The translations under genes and the position numbers were made by a program. A stretch of DNA of 64,000 nt from positions 603,923 through 667,922 of the forward strand of contig NZ_NJGY01000001.1 in the NCBI RefSeq assembly GCF_002250505.1, in the 5' to 3' direction. Source of the DNA: Janthinobacterium sp. PC23-8 (GTDB lineage: Bacteria > Pseudomonadota > Gammaproteobacteria > Burkholderiales > Burkholderiaceae_D). The notes under the pieces were generated by a model. It did not search any database. It worked only from the letters and a program-made list of their open reading frames with translations, and was not told where the DNA came from. Every line of letters starts with the position of its first letter. The stretch's first letter is position 1. Positions 1-9,300 of this stretch are shown here, piece after piece.

Positions 1-224
1 TCCATCAGAAAGGACTTGCCACGCCCTACCCCGCCCCACATGTACACGCCTTTCGGCACGCTCGGACGGTTGATCAGGCGCTTGAACGTGCTCGAGCGCT
101 GGCCCTTGTAGGCCACCCATTCGTCATAGCACTGTTGCAGGCGGTCGACGGCGCGGCGCTGTGCCGCGTCGGCCTTGAAATCGCGCTGCTGCAACGCGTT
201 CTGGTAAAACTCTTCTACGTTCAT
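1..224 (-). CDS. zapE: Cell division protein ZapE (AFG1-family ATPase), N-terminal part
   Basis: Only the first 74 codons are in the window; the gene runs off the left edge. The translation begins MNVEEFYQNALQQRDFK and reaches the Walker A loop GGVGRGKS near residue 65, preceded by the PKGVYMWG strand typical of the AFG1/ZapE family. In Proteobacteria ZapE is a cytoplasmic P-loop ATPase that acts on the Z-ring during constriction. It is the last gene of the minus-strand run odhA-odhB-pspC-like-lpd-zapE, 72 bases after the lpd stop, and this placement beside the 2-oxoglutarate dehydrogenase genes is usual in Burkholderiales. The family call is firm; the cell-division role is taken from homologues. 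Confidence 0.85.
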   Translation of the reverse strand, partial: MNVEEFYQNALQQRDFKADAAQRRAVDRLQQCYDEWVAYKGQRSSTFKRLINRPSVPKGVYMWGGVGRGKSFLM

Positions 225-296
225 GGGGCTCGATTCAACGCGCAAGGGCGCTGGCGGCAAAAACAGCCGCCAGCGCCCCTGTATGGCTAACTGCGA

Positions 297-1727
297 TTAA
301 AAGTTCAAGGTACGCTTGTCAACGGCCAGCGCCGCTTCCTTGGTCGCTTCCGACAGGGACGGGTGAGCGTGGCAGATACGCGCGATGTCTTCGGCCGAGG
401 CCTTGAATTCCATCGCCACCACGGCTTCCGAAATCAGCTCGGAGGCCATCGGACCGACGATGTGCACGCCGAGGATTTCGTCGGTGGTCGCGTCGGCCAG
501 GAATTTCACCATGCCGGAGGTGTCGCCCAGCGCGCGCGCACGGCCGTTGGCCAGGAACGGGAAGCTGCCGGCCTTGTAGGCAATGCCTTCGGCCTTCAGG
601 GTTTGCTCGGTCTTGCCGACCCACGCGATTTCCGGCGAGGTGTAGATCACCCACGGGATCGTGTTGAAGTTGGTGTGACCATGCTGGCCGGCGATACGCT
701 CGGCCACGGCAACGCCTTCTTCTTCGGCCTTGTGCGCCAGCATCGGGCCGCGCACGACGTCGCCCACCGCCCACACGTTCGGCAGGTTGGTCTTGCAATC
801 GCCGTCGACGGCGATAAAACCGCGTTCGTCCAGTTGCAGGCCGACCTTCTCGGCGGCCAGGCCGTTGGTGTTTGGCGTGCGGCCGATCGAGATGATCAGC
901 TTGTCGAACACGGCGGTGACCGCCTCGCCCTTGGCGTCGACGTATTCCACGCTGACATCGTTCTTGCCCGGCGTGATGGCGCCGATCTTGCAACCGAGGC
1001 TGATCTTCAGGCCCTGCTTGGCAAACAGCTTGCCGGCTTCCTTGGCGATCTGCTCGTCAACCGCTCCCAGCAGCACTGGCAGGCCTTCGAGGATGGTCAC
1101 GTCAGAACCGAGGCGGCGCCAGACGCTGCCCATTTCCAGGCCGATCACGCCGGCGCCGATCACGCCCAGCCTGGCCGGTACGGCGTCGATCGCCAGTGCG
1201 CCGGTGTTCGACAGGATCAGTTTCTCGTCGAATGGCGCGCCCGGCAGTTCGCGTGCGTTCGAACCGGTGGCGATGATGACGTGTTTCGTGCTCAAGGTTT
1301 CGTTGGCGGCGCCAACCACGCTGATGTCATAGCCTTCGCCAGCGGCGCCGGCGAACGAAGCGCGGCCGTGGAAGAAGGCGATCTTGTTCTTCTTGAACAG
1401 GTACAGGATGCCGTCGTTGTTCTGCTTGACGACGGTGTCCTTGCGCTTCAACATCTGGCCCAGGTTCAGCTTCAGCCCGGCGACATCGATGCCGTGCTCG
1501 GCGAAGCTGTGGCCCGCGTGTTCGAAATGCTCGGACGATTGCAGCAGCGCCTTCGACGGAATGCAGCCGACGTTGGTGCAGGTGCCGCCGGGAGCGGCGC
1601 CGCCCTTGGCGTTCGACCACTCGTCGACGCAAGCGACCGTGAAGCCCAGCTGGGCGGCGCGGATGGCGGCGATATAGCCGCCAGGGCCGGCGCCGATGAC
1701 GACAACGTCAAATTGTTTAGTACTCAT
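297..1727 (-). CDS. lpdA: Dihydrolipoyl dehydrogenase (E3)
   Basis: This 476-residue flavoprotein reoxidises the dihydrolipoyl arm of the 2-oxoglutarate dehydrogenase complex with NAD+. The N-terminal FAD-binding [17 protein letters not shown] is followed by the redox-active disulfide [10 protein letters not shown] (Cys50/Cys55). The second dinucleotide fold has [17 protein letters not shown], and the C-terminal dimer-interface motif HAHPSLSE supplies the catalytic His. Length is normal for the family. It lies directly downstream of odhA and odhB, so it is the dedicated E3 of that complex. Its ATG overlaps the end of the upstream PspC-like gene by 11 bases, which suggests translational coupling. 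Confidence 0.97.
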   Translation of the reverse strand: MSTKQFDVVVIGAGPGGYIAAIRAAQLGFTVACVDEWSNAKGGAAPGGTCTNVGCIPSKALLQSSEHFEHAGHSFAEHGIDVAGLKLNLGQMLKRKDTVVKQNNDGILYLFKKNKIAFFHGRASFAGAAGEGYDISVVGAANETLSTKHVIIATGSNARELPGAPFDEKLILSNTGALAIDAVPARLGVIGAGVIGLEMGSVWRRLGSDVTILEGLPVLLGAVDEQIAKEAGKLFAKQGLKISLGCKIGAITPGKNDVSVEYVDAKGEAVTAVFDKLIISIGRTPNTNGLAAEKVGLQLDERGFIAVDGDCKTNLPNVWAVGDVVRGPMLAHKAEEEGVAVAERIAGQHGHTNFNTIPWVIYTSPEIAWVGKTEQTLKAEGIAYKAGSFPFLANGRARALGDTSGMVKFLADATTDEILGVHIVGPMASELISEAVVAMEFKASAEDIARICHAHPSLSEATKEAALAVDKRTLNF

Positions 1728-2088
1728 GTTTTGTTATTCCAATCTCTTCGTCCGGGACGAAAATCCACAATAGAAGGTAAATCACCACGCCAAAGCCGAA
1801 GGTCAGCGTAAACAGCACGAAGACCAGGCGCCAGATCCACGCTTCCATGCCGGAAGCGCGACCGAGGCCGCCACATACGCCGCCCAGCCAGCGGTCGCCG
1901 CGCGAGCGGCGCAGCTGGCTGAACTCTTGTACCAGGTCATTCGCGGGACCATCGCCATGGCTCGTGCCAGGCGCGTCCAGGTTGATGCCGCCCAATAGCT
2001 TGGCCTTGGCTTGCGCAAATTCGGCATCGCTTAATGCGCCAGCCAGGTGTAACTCATGCAGACGCTTGATTTCTTCAGAGACGTTCAT
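1717..2088 (-). CDS. Small SHOCT/PspC-domain membrane protein
   Basis: A 123-residue protein with two recognisable parts. Residues about 1-32 ([21 protein letters not shown]...) form a SHOCT-type short oligomerisation helix. Residues about 55-115 form a PspC domain: a basic [17 protein letters not shown] segment, then a hydrophobic stretch ([24 protein letters not shown]) that spans the inner membrane. PspC proteins usually take part in envelope-stress responses. The ATG at 2088 is preferred because AGAGGA lies just upstream. It sits between odhB and lpd and overlaps lpd by 11 bases, so it should be co-transcribed with the dehydrogenase genes. Why a membrane protein sits there is not evident. 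Confidence 0.8.
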   Translation of the reverse strand: MNVSEEIKRLHELHLAGALSDAEFAQAKAKLLGGINLDAPGTSHGDGPANDLVQEFSQLRRSRGDRWLGGVCGGLGRASGMEAWIWRLVFVLFTLTFGFGVVIYLLLWIFVPDEEIGITKHEY

Positions 2089-2159
2089 GGGAATCCTCTT
2101 TGAGTTGAGATCAGCCAGCTGCGTCTTCTGGCACGGGTACAACGGCACTGCCTGCGCTG

Positions 2160-2179
2160 CCCCGGCGGCTGTGCCGGGG
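2160..2179. repeat. GC-rich hairpin between odhB and the PspC-like gene
   Basis: A perfect 7-bp inverted repeat (CCCCGGC, 6-base loop, GCCGGGG) lies in the 116-base spacer between the odhB stop and the next start. It has no T-run, so it is more likely an mRNA-stabilising or processing element than a terminator. Confidence 0.4.
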
Positions 2180-2204
2180 CGAACGCGGTACTACAGCTCC
2201 GGCA

Positions 2205-3464
2205 TTACAGGTCCAGCAGCAGGCGTGCCGGATCTTCCAGCGCTTCCTTCATCGCGACCAGGCCCAGCACGGCTTCGCGGCCGTCGATGATGCGGTGGTC
2301 ATACGACATGGCCAGGTAGTTCATCGGACGCACGACGATCTGGCCGTTTTCCACCACGGCACGGTCCTTGGTCGCATGCACGCCCAGGATGGCCGATTGT
2401 GGCGGGTTGATGATCGGGGTCGACAGCATCGAGCCGAAGGTGCCGCCGTTCGAGATCGAGAAGGTGCCGCCGGTCAGGTCGTCCAGCGTCAGCTTGCCTT
2501 CTTTTGCCTTGGCGCCGAATTCGCCGATTTTCTTTTCGATCTCGGCGATCGACATCTGGTCGGCGTTGCGCAGGATAGGCACCACCAGGCCGCGTGGCGA
2601 ACCGACGGCGATACCGATGTCGAAATAGCCGTGGTAGACGATGTCATTGCCATCGACCGAGGCGTTGATGATCGGGTACTTTTTCAGGGCTGCAACGGCT
2701 GCCTTGACGAAGAAGGACATGAAGCCCAGCTTGACGCCGTGTTCTTTCTCGAACTTGTCCTTGTACTTGTTGCGCAGTTCCATCACTGGCGCCATGTTCA
2801 CTTCATTGAACGTGGTCAGGATGGCGTTGGTCGATTGCGATTGCAGCAGGCGCTCGGCGATACGGGCGCGCAGGCGGCTCATCGGCACGCGCTCTTCCGG
2901 ACGGTCGCCCAGGCTGGCGGCGGCAGGTGCGGCAACTTGCTGCAGGGCTGGTTTGGCGGCAGCCGGCGCAGGCGCGGCAGCGGCTGGCTTGGCGGCAGCG
3001 GCCAGGGCGTCGCCCTTGGTCACGCGGCCGTCTTTGCCGGAACCGGCGACGTCGCCAGCGGCCAGGCCTTTTTCGGACAGGATCTTGGCGGCGGCCGGCA
3101 TGGCCACGTCACCCTTGGTTGCCGCTGCGGCAGGCGCCGACGCGGTCGCGGTTTCCTGTGCGGCGGCGGCCAGGGCTGGTGCGGGGATGGCCGACACTTC
3201 CAGCGGGCTGACCTTGGCCGAACCTTCGGTATCGATGATGGCGATGACTTCGCCGGCGACCACGGTGGCGCCGTTATCCTTGATGATTTGCACGATCACG
3301 CCAGCGACTGGTGCCGGCAATTCCAGTACCACTTTATCGGTTTCGATATCGATCATGTTCTCGTCGCGCGCCACTGGCTCGCCGACTTTTTTATGCCATG
3401 CCAACAGGGTCGCTTCCGCAACCGATTCCGACAACTGGGGTACTTTGACTTCGATTTGTGCCAT
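2205..3464 (-). CDS. odhB: Dihydrolipoamide succinyltransferase, E2 of 2-oxoglutarate dehydrogenase
   Basis: A 419-residue E2 component that transfers the succinyl group from its lipoyl arm to CoA. A single N-terminal lipoyl domain carries the lipoylated lysine in [10 protein letters not shown] (Lys44). An Ala/Pro-rich linker follows, then a peripheral-subunit-binding domain near residues 122-152 ([11 protein letters not shown]...[12 protein letters not shown]), a second Ala/Pro linker, and the catalytic acyltransferase domain ending with [13 protein letters not shown], which contains the active-site His. One lipoyl domain and this length fit SucB/OdhB rather than pyruvate E2. It lies 114 bases downstream of odhA; that spacer contains two hairpins. 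Confidence 0.97.
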   Translation of the reverse strand: MAQIEVKVPQLSESVAEATLLAWHKKVGEPVARDENMIDIETDKVVLELPAPVAGVIVQIIKDNGATVVAGEVIAIIDTEGSAKVSPLEVSAIPAPALAAAAQETATASAPAAAATKGDVAMPAAAKILSEKGLAAGDVAGSGKDGRVTKGDALAAAAKPAAAAPAPAAAKPALQQVAAPAAASLGDRPEERVPMSRLRARIAERLLQSQSTNAILTTFNEVNMAPVMELRNKYKDKFEKEHGVKLGFMSFFVKAAVAALKKYPIINASVDGNDIVYHGYFDIGIAVGSPRGLVVPILRNADQMSIAEIEKKIGEFGAKAKEGKLTLDDLTGGTFSISNGGTFGSMLSTPIINPPQSAILGVHATKDRAVVENGQIVVRPMNYLAMSYDHRIIDGREAVLGLVAMKEALEDPARLLLDL

Positions 3465-3492
3465 GTAAAACTCCGTTTATTTTGTTATTGCG

Positions 3493-3564
3493 GCGCCGCC
3501 GCTGCGTAGCAGTGGCGGCGCTCCGTCATCAATTACCTGGTAAGGAGCCGTGCGACTCGCACGG
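3493..3564. repeat. Two hairpins in the odhA-odhB spacer
   Basis: The 114-base spacer holds a long imperfect GCGCCGCC...GGCGGCGC stem and a short perfect stem CCGTGCG-ACT-CGCACGG at 3548-3564. Neither has a T-run. They may balance odhA/odhB mRNA levels, but this is inference from position only. Confidence 0.4.
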
Positions 3565-3578
3565 CGCTCCATCCTTGC

Positions 3579-6431
3579 TTACTTGGTAAGGATAAACCCT
3601 TTTAATTTCGAGAACGCCGTTTCCAGCAGATCCTTTTGCTGGGCGTAGTGCTTGTCATAGTAACCGACAGCAGGCGACGCCGAAGCGGGACGGCCGGCGT
3701 AGGCCAGGCGTTGACCGGCTTCCAGGCCTTCGAAAATATTGTGCTGGATCTGGAACCAGGCGCCCTGGTTCTGTGGCTCGTCCTGGGCCCATACCACTTC
3801 GACCAGGTTCGGGAACTTTTTCAGTTCGGCGGCGAACGACTTGTGCGGGAACGGATACAGCTGTTCCAGGCGCACGATGGCCGTGTCCGTCTGGCCGCGC
3901 GTCTTGCGTGCGTTGACCAGGTCGTAGTAGACCTTGCCCGAGCAGGCGATCACGCGCTTGACCTTCTTGGCGTCGATTTTGTCGTCGACTTCGCCGATCA
4001 CGGTCTGGAAATTGCCCTTGGCCAGGTCGGTCAGCGGCGAGCCGGCGTCCTTGTTGCGCAGCAGCGACTTCGGCGTCATGATCACCAAAGGTTTACGGAA
4101 CTGGCGCACCATCTGGCGGCGCAGCAGGTGGAAGATCTGTGCGGCCGTGGTCGGCTGTACCACTTGCATGTTGTTGTCGGCGCACAGCTGCAGGAAACGC
4201 TCGGGACGTGCCGACGAGTGCTCGGGACCCTGGCCTTCGTAACCGTGCGGCAGCATCATCACCAGGCCCGAAGCGCGGCCCCATTTCACTTCGCCGGAGC
4301 TGATGAACTGGTCGATCACCACTTGCGCGCCGTTGGCGAAGTCGCCGAACTGGGCTTCCCAGATCGTCAGCGTGTTCGGCTCGGCCGTCGAATAGCCGTA
4401 TTCGAAGGCCAGCACGGCCTCTTCGGACAGGACCGAGTCGATCACGGTGAACGGTGCCTGGCTGTCGGACACGTTTTGCAGCGGAATGTAGGTACCCGCA
4501 TCCCAGCGCTCGCGGTTCTGGTCGTGCAGCACGGCGTGGCGGTGCACGAACGTGCCACGGCCGGCGTCCTGGCCGGTCAGACGGATCGCATAGCCCGACG
4601 ACACCAGCGAGGCGTAGGCCAGGTGTTCGCCCATGCCCCAGTCCAGGTTCAGTTCGCCGCGGCCCATGGTGGCGCGGTCGCCCAGGACTTTTTCCACCAG
4701 CGAGTGGACCTTGAACTCTTCCGGCACGGTGGTGATGCGGGTGGCCAGGCGTTTGAGTTCGGTCATCGGCACGGCGGTGTCGGCCGAGTCGGTCCATTTC
4801 TTGTTCAGGAACGGCAGCCAGTCGACCGCGTACTTGTTCTTGAAGTTCGAGATGACCGGATCGACCGTGTGCTTGCCGGCGTCCATGGCGTCGCGGAAAG
4901 CGGCCACCATCTTGTCGCCGCCGTCGGCAGGGATCACGCCCTGCGCCGCCAGCTTGTCCGCGTACAGCTTGCGGGTGCCCGGGTGCTGGCCGATCTTCTT
5001 GTACATCAGCGGCTGGGTCAGCGCAGGCGTATCTTGCTCGTTGTGGCCCAGTTTGCGGTAGCAGATGATGTCGAGGACGATGTCCTTCTTGAACTCCATG
5101 CGGTAGTCGAGCGCGATTTGCGTCGCCAGCACCACCGCTTCAGGATCGTCGGCATTGATGTGCAGTACCGGCGCTTCGATCATTTTCACGACGTCCGAGC
5201 AGTACAGCGTCGAGCGCGCGTCGCGCGGGTCGGAGGTGGTGAAACCGATCTGGTTGTTGATGACGATGTGCACCGTGCCACCGGTGTGGTAGCCGCGCGT
5301 TTGCGCCAGGTTCAACGTTTCCATGACCACGCCCTGGCCGGCGAAAGCGGCGTCGCCGTGCACCAGGATCGGCAGCACTTGCGCGCCTTGCGCGTCGCCG
5401 CGGCGGTCCATGCGGGCCTTGACGGAACCTTCGACCACCGGGTTGACGATCTCCAGGTGCGACGGGTTGAACGCCAGCGACAGGTGGACCGGGCCGCCTG
5501 CGGTGGAGATGTCGGACGAGAAGCCCTGGTGGTATTTCACGTCGCCGGCCGGCAGGTCGTCGCCGTGCTTGCCTTCGAATTCTTCGAACAGTTCCTGCGG
5601 CGCCTTGCCCAGGGTGTTGACCAGCACGTTCAGGCGGCCGCGGTGGGCCATGCCGATGACGATTTCCTGCACGCCTTTTTCGCCGGCGCGCTGGATGGTT
5701 TCATCCATCGAGGCGATAAACGTTTCGCCGCCTTCGAGCGAGAAGCGCTTCTGGCCGACGTAGCGGGTGTGCAGATAGCGCTCCAGACCTTCGGCCGCCG
5801 TCAGACGGTCCAGGATGTGGACTTTTTTCTCGGCGCTGAAATTCGGGGTCGAGCGGATCGATTCGAGTTTCTCCTGCAGCCAGCGCTTTTCGGCCGGGTC
5901 GGAGATGTACATGAATTCGGCGCCGATCGAGCGCGTGTAGGTGTCGCGCAGGTAGTTCAGCAGATCGCGCAGGGTGGCGGTCTCGGGGCCAAAATAGGTA
6001 TTGCTGATGTTGAACACGGTGTCCATGTCGGCATCGTTGAAACCGTAGAAGCTCGGCTCCAGTTCCGGGATCATCGGACGTTCCTGGCGCTGCAGCGGGT
6101 CCAGGTTGGCCCAGTGCGAACCGAGGTAGCGGTAGGCGGCGATCAGCTGGGTGGCGGCGACGCGCTTGCGGCCCATTTCAGCGTCGAACGAAGCGGTGAC
6201 GGTGCGGATCGGACCGGCCTTGGCGCGCTCGGCGAACGAGGCCACCACGGAAGCGTGGGCGACGTCGGGCTTGTTGGTGCCATCGACGGCGGGCACGTGC
6301 TGCATCGCGTCGAAGTAGGCACGCCAGTTGTCGGGCACCGAGCCGGGATTGTTCAGATACGCTTCGTACAGGTCTTCCACGTACGGAGCATTCCCACCGA
6401 ACAGGTAGGAGTTGGTCGTTAATTGCTGCAT
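3579..6431 (-). CDS. odhA: 2-oxoglutarate dehydrogenase E1 component
   Basis: A 950-residue thiamine-diphosphate enzyme that decarboxylates 2-oxoglutarate and succinylates the E2 lipoyl group. The N-terminal segment (NSYLFGGNAPYVEDLYEAYLNNPGSVP) is the E1o-specific leader that docks on the complex. Family hallmarks follow: the GMAHRGRLNVL motif, HHQGFSSD-type ThDP-region residues (seen here as KYHQGFSSD), the diphosphate-binding region around HGDAAFAGQG, and the transketolase-like C-terminal domain (HGYEGQGPEHSSARPERFLQL). Length matches family members. It is the first gene of the odhA-odhB-lpd run, with a 250-base upstream region holding its promoter. Confidence 0.97.
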   Translation of the reverse strand: MQQLTTNSYLFGGNAPYVEDLYEAYLNNPGSVPDNWRAYFDAMQHVPAVDGTNKPDVAHASVVASFAERAKAGPIRTVTASFDAEMGRKRVAATQLIAAYRYLGSHWANLDPLQRQERPMIPELEPSFYGFNDADMDTVFNISNTYFGPETATLRDLLNYLRDTYTRSIGAEFMYISDPAEKRWLQEKLESIRSTPNFSAEKKVHILDRLTAAEGLERYLHTRYVGQKRFSLEGGETFIASMDETIQRAGEKGVQEIVIGMAHRGRLNVLVNTLGKAPQELFEEFEGKHGDDLPAGDVKYHQGFSSDISTAGGPVHLSLAFNPSHLEIVNPVVEGSVKARMDRRGDAQGAQVLPILVHGDAAFAGQGVVMETLNLAQTRGYHTGGTVHIVINNQIGFTTSDPRDARSTLYCSDVVKMIEAPVLHINADDPEAVVLATQIALDYRMEFKKDIVLDIICYRKLGHNEQDTPALTQPLMYKKIGQHPGTRKLYADKLAAQGVIPADGGDKMVAAFRDAMDAGKHTVDPVISNFKNKYAVDWLPFLNKKWTDSADTAVPMTELKRLATRITTVPEEFKVHSLVEKVLGDRATMGRGELNLDWGMGEHLAYASLVSSGYAIRLTGQDAGRGTFVHRHAVLHDQNRERWDAGTYIPLQNVSDSQAPFTVIDSVLSEEAVLAFEYGYSTAEPNTLTIWEAQFGDFANGAQVVIDQFISSGEVKWGRASGLVMMLPHGYEGQGPEHSSARPERFLQLCADNNMQVVQPTTAAQIFHLLRRQMVRQFRKPLVIMTPKSLLRNKDAGSPLTDLAKGNFQTVIGEVDDKIDAKKVKRVIACSGKVYYDLVNARKTRGQTDTAIVRLEQLYPFPHKSFAAELKKFPNLVEVVWAQDEPQNQGAWFQIQHNIFEGLEAGQRLAYAGRPASASPAVGYYDKHYAQQKDLLETAFSKLKGFILTK

Positions 6432-6683
6432 ATATTGCTCACCTTTCTTCGCGCTTCGCGAGGAATTAGCGGGTTAATCTAACCTTCCGCGACACGGCCT
6501 GACCGGTTAGCGGATTGCACATCAAGTTGTGGGGAAGGGCTTGTTTACTACGCCAGCATTTCTGCATACCGTCATTTAGAATAGCACGCAGTATTGTAAC
6601 GCAACAACCATTGCTTGGATTTTATTTGGCAAGCAAATGTAAGCTTTGCGGCGCCGGCGGCTGACCTGTGTTGCGCGGCAGGC
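6432..6683. other. Intergenic region upstream of odhA
   Basis: About 250 bases separate the odhA start from the gltA terminator. The stretch holds the odhA promoter and leader; AACCTTCCGCGACACGG near 6480 looks structured. No open reading frame with plausible coding character is visible. Confidence 0.5.
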
Positions 6684-6715
6684 AAAAAAAAGCGAGCATC
6701 GCGCTCGCTTTTTTG
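6684..6715 (-). terminator. Rho-independent terminator of gltA
   Basis: The stem GCGAGC (6692-6697), loop ATCGC and GCTCGC (6703-6708) is flanked by an A-run on one side and a T-run on the other. It lies 39 bases past the gltA stop and closes the sdhCDABE-gltA transcript on the minus strand. It is symmetrical enough to act in both directions. Confidence 0.9.
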
Positions 6716-6753
6716 CGCCGGACCCGAGGGCCCGGCAGTGACAGTCGCAAAAC

Positions 6754-8058
6754 TTACGCGCGCTGGTCCAGGGGTGGCACGTCACGCATGGTCGAACCGA
6801 CAAACAACTGGCGCGGGCGGCCGATTTTTTGTTCCGGGTCGGCGATCATTTCGTTCCATTGGGCGATCCAGCCGATGGTGCGGGCCATGGCGAAGATACC
6901 GGTAAACAACGATACCGGGATGCCCAGCGCGGACTGCACGATGCCCGAGTAGAAGTCGACGTTCGGGTACAGTTTGCGCGACACGAAGTAGTCGTCGTTC
7001 AGCGCAATCTTTTCCAGTTCCATCGCCAGCTTGAACAGCGGGTCGTCCTGCAGGCCCAGCTCTTCGAGCACTTCGTAGCAGGTTTCACGCATCAGTTTGG
7101 CGCGCGGATCGAAGTTCTTGTAGACGCGGTGACCAAAGCCCATCAGCTTGACGCCGGAGTTCTTGTCCTTGACCTGCTCGATAAAGGCCGGGATATTGTC
7201 GACCGAGCCGATTTCTTTCAGCATGGTCAGCGCCGCTTCGTTGGCGCCGCCATGGGCAGGACCCCACAGGCAGGCGATGCCGGCAGCGATACAGGCGAAC
7301 GGGTTGGCGCCCGACGAACCGGCCAGGCGGACGGTCGAGGTCGAAGCGTTCTGCTCGTGATCGGCGTGCAGGATCAGGATGCGGTCCAGGGCGCGCACCA
7401 GCACGTCGTTGACCTTGTACTCTTCGCACGGGTTGGCGAACATCATGTGCATGAAGTTGGCGCTGTACGACAGGTCGTTGCGTGGGTAGGTGAACGGCTG
7501 GCCGACCGAGTACTTGTAGGTCATGGCGACCAGGGTCGGCATCTTGGCGATCAGGCGGATGGCCGACACTTCGCGGTGGCGCGGGTCGTTGATGTCGAGC
7601 GAATCATGGTAGAACGAGGCCAGCGCGCCGACGGTGCCGACCAGAATCGACATCGGGTGCGCGTCGCGGCGGAAGCCGCGGAAGAAAAATTGCATCTGCT
7701 CGTGCACCATGGTGTGCTTGGTGACGGTGTCGACGAACTTGGCTTTTTCCGCCGCGTTCGGCAGTTCGCCGTTCAGCAGCAGGTAGCACGATTCCATGAA
7801 GTCGGCGTTGACGGCCAGCTGTTCGATCGGGTATCCGCGGTATTGCAGTTCGCCCTTGTCGCCGTCGATATAGGTGATCGACGAATTGCACGCGGCAGTC
7901 GACATAAAGCCGGGGTCGTAGGTGAACTTGCCGCTACCGGCGTACAGCTTGCGGATGTCGATGACGTCCGGGCCGACGGTGCCTTTGTAGATCGGAAATT
8001 CAAGCGATGGGCTGCCATCGGAGAACGACAGGGTAGCTTTTGTGTCAGAGGTATTCAT
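6754..8058 (-). CDS. gltA: Citrate synthase (type II)
   Basis: A 434-residue citrate synthase that condenses acetyl-CoA with oxaloacetate. The N-terminal region with [21 protein letters not shown] (seen as [16 protein letters not shown]) marks the hexameric, NADH-sensitive Gram-negative type. Catalytic motifs are the [15 protein letters not shown] segment, [12 protein letters not shown] and [15 protein letters not shown]. It follows sdhE on the same strand and precedes a strong terminator, so it is probably the last gene of the sdh operon. The leader before its start contains an AT-rich patch that could also hold its own promoter. Confidence 0.97.
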   Translation of the reverse strand: MNTSDTKATLSFSDGSPSLEFPIYKGTVGPDVIDIRKLYAGSGKFTYDPGFMSTAACNSSITYIDGDKGELQYRGYPIEQLAVNADFMESCYLLLNGELPNAAEKAKFVDTVTKHTMVHEQMQFFFRGFRRDAHPMSILVGTVGALASFYHDSLDINDPRHREVSAIRLIAKMPTLVAMTYKYSVGQPFTYPRNDLSYSANFMHMMFANPCEEYKVNDVLVRALDRILILHADHEQNASTSTVRLAGSSGANPFACIAAGIACLWGPAHGGANEAALTMLKEIGSVDNIPAFIEQVKDKNSGVKLMGFGHRVYKNFDPRAKLMRETCYEVLEELGLQDDPLFKLAMELEKIALNDDYFVSRKLYPNVDFYSGIVQSALGIPVSLFTGIFAMARTIGWIAQWNEMIADPEQKIGRPRQLFVGSTMRDVPPLDQRA

Positions 8059-8179
8059 GGGCTCTTCCTTCTCGGGAGTGAGTCGAAATTAAAATCAAAA
8101 ATTCTGGCTGCAATTCGCCCCGCGTCTTGCGGAGCTACAGCGCGCCACTCGCACCGTTTGCAATATATCGCCCAGGCGG

Positions 8180-8461
8180 CTAGGCAATGCGCAGTCGTTG
8201 CAGCAGTGCACGCACATGCGGCAGATCGACTTCGCCTTCCGGCTCTTTACGGGCCAGTACCAGATCCATTAATGCATTGTCCGACAAATCGAGCAAACGC
8301 GTCAGCGCGTCGACTTCCTCGTCGGTCAATTCGGTTTCGTGCGCATCGAGAAAACGGGTCAGGATAATGTCGTTTTCCAGCAGGCCACGGCGCGAGCGCC
8401 AGCGCAGGCGCGAGCGGTTGGCCGGGTCGGCCTGATGCGAGGATAAAATTGATTCTGTCAT
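8180..8461 (-). CDS. sdhE: Succinate dehydrogenase flavinylation factor SdhE
   Basis: A 93-residue helical protein starting MTESILSSHQADPANRSR. It contains the conserved RGLLENDIIL segment (the RGxxE motif needed for attaching FAD to SdhA). It ends in a leucine-rich helix, and its length agrees with the YgfY/SdhE family. A longer in-frame extension to 8653 is open but enters the palindrome-rich sdhB-sdhE spacer and has no coding character, so the ATG at 8461 is chosen. Its place directly after sdhB fits its job in maturing the dehydrogenase encoded upstream. Confidence 0.93.
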   Translation of the reverse strand: MTESILSSHQADPANRSRLRWRSRRGLLENDIILTRFLDAHETELTDEEVDALTRLLDLSDNALMDLVLARKEPEGEVDLPHVRALLQRLRIA

Positions 8462-8507
8462 TGGTTTTACCATCTTGCGCGTGCCGGTCAGGGCACGCCA
8501 CTGCCTT

Positions 8508-8562
8508 GCCGGCGCCGCCTGCAGGGCAAGGGCCACTCCCCTGCCCTGCCAGCGGCGCCGGC
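8508..8562. repeat. Long inverted repeat in the sdhB-sdhE spacer
   Basis: Perfect 11-bp arms GCCGGCGCCGC (8508-8518) and GCGGCGCCGGC (8552-8562) enclose a 33-base loop that is itself self-complementary (GGGCAAGG against CTGCCC). No T-run follows. The structure probably sets mRNA stability or partial termination between sdhCDAB and sdhE-gltA. Confidence 0.55.
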
Positions 8563-8580
8563 GAAATGCGTTCTGAACGA

Positions 8581-9291
8581 TCAGACCGCGCGGCGCACCA
8601 TCAATTCCTTGATCTTGCCGATCGCCTTGTTCGGGTTCAGCCCTTTCGGGCAAACGTCGACACAGTTCATGATCGAATGGCAGCGGAACAGACGATACGG
8701 GTCTTCCAGGTTGTCCAGGCGCGCGCCGGTGGCTTCATCGCGCGAATCGGCGATGAAGCGGTAGGCTTGCAACAGACCGGCCGGGCCGACGAATTTGTCC
8801 GGATTCCACCAGAACGAAGGGCACGACGTGGAGCAGCAGGCGCACAGGATGCACTCGTACAGACCGTCGAGCTCTTCGCGCTGTTCCGGCGACTGCAGCC
8901 GTTCTTTTTCAGGCGGGATCGATTCGTTGATCAGGAACGGCTTGATCGAATCGTACTGCTTGAAGAACTGCGTCATGTCGACGATCAGGTCGCGGATCAC
9001 CGGCAAGCCTGGCAGCGGACGCAGCACGATAGGCTCGGACAGCTCGTTCAGGTTGGTGGTGCAGGCCAGGCCGTTCTTGCCGTTGATGTTCATCGCGTCC
9101 GAACCGCACACGCCTTCGCGGCACGAGCGGCGCAGGGCCAGCGAGTCATCGACGTCCGACTTGATACGCTGCAGTGCGTCGAGCAGCATCTTGTCGGTGT
9201 CTTTCAACTCGACGGTGACGTCCTGCATGTACGGTTTGGCATCCTGGTCGGGATCGTAACGGTAAATTTTCAGTTTGAGAGTGCGTGCCAT
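8581..9291 (-). CDS. sdhB: Succinate dehydrogenase iron-sulfur subunit
   Basis: A 236-residue subunit that carries the three Fe-S clusters passing electrons from the flavin to ubiquinone. The plant-type [2Fe-2S] ligands lie in SCREGVCGSDAMNINGKNGLAC. The [4Fe-4S] and [3Fe-4S] ligands lie in CILCACCSTSCPSFWWN and CHSIMNCVDVCPKGLNP. It follows sdhA by 9 bases and precedes sdhE. All expected cysteines are present. Confidence 0.97.
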   Translation of the reverse strand: MARTLKLKIYRYDPDQDAKPYMQDVTVELKDTDKMLLDALQRIKSDVDDSLALRRSCREGVCGSDAMNINGKNGLACTTNLNELSEPIVLRPLPGLPVIRDLIVDMTQFFKQYDSIKPFLINESIPPEKERLQSPEQREELDGLYECILCACCSTSCPSFWWNPDKFVGPAGLLQAYRFIADSRDEATGARLDNLEDPYRLFRCHSIMNCVDVCPKGLNPNKAIGKIKELMVRRAV

Positions 9292-9300
9292 GGTATAGCC

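Noticed and set aside
3636..6422. A 928-codon plus-strand open frame opposite odhA
   Set aside because: It is an antisense shadow produced by the GC-biased codons of odhA; its His/Val/Gln-rich translation matches no family.
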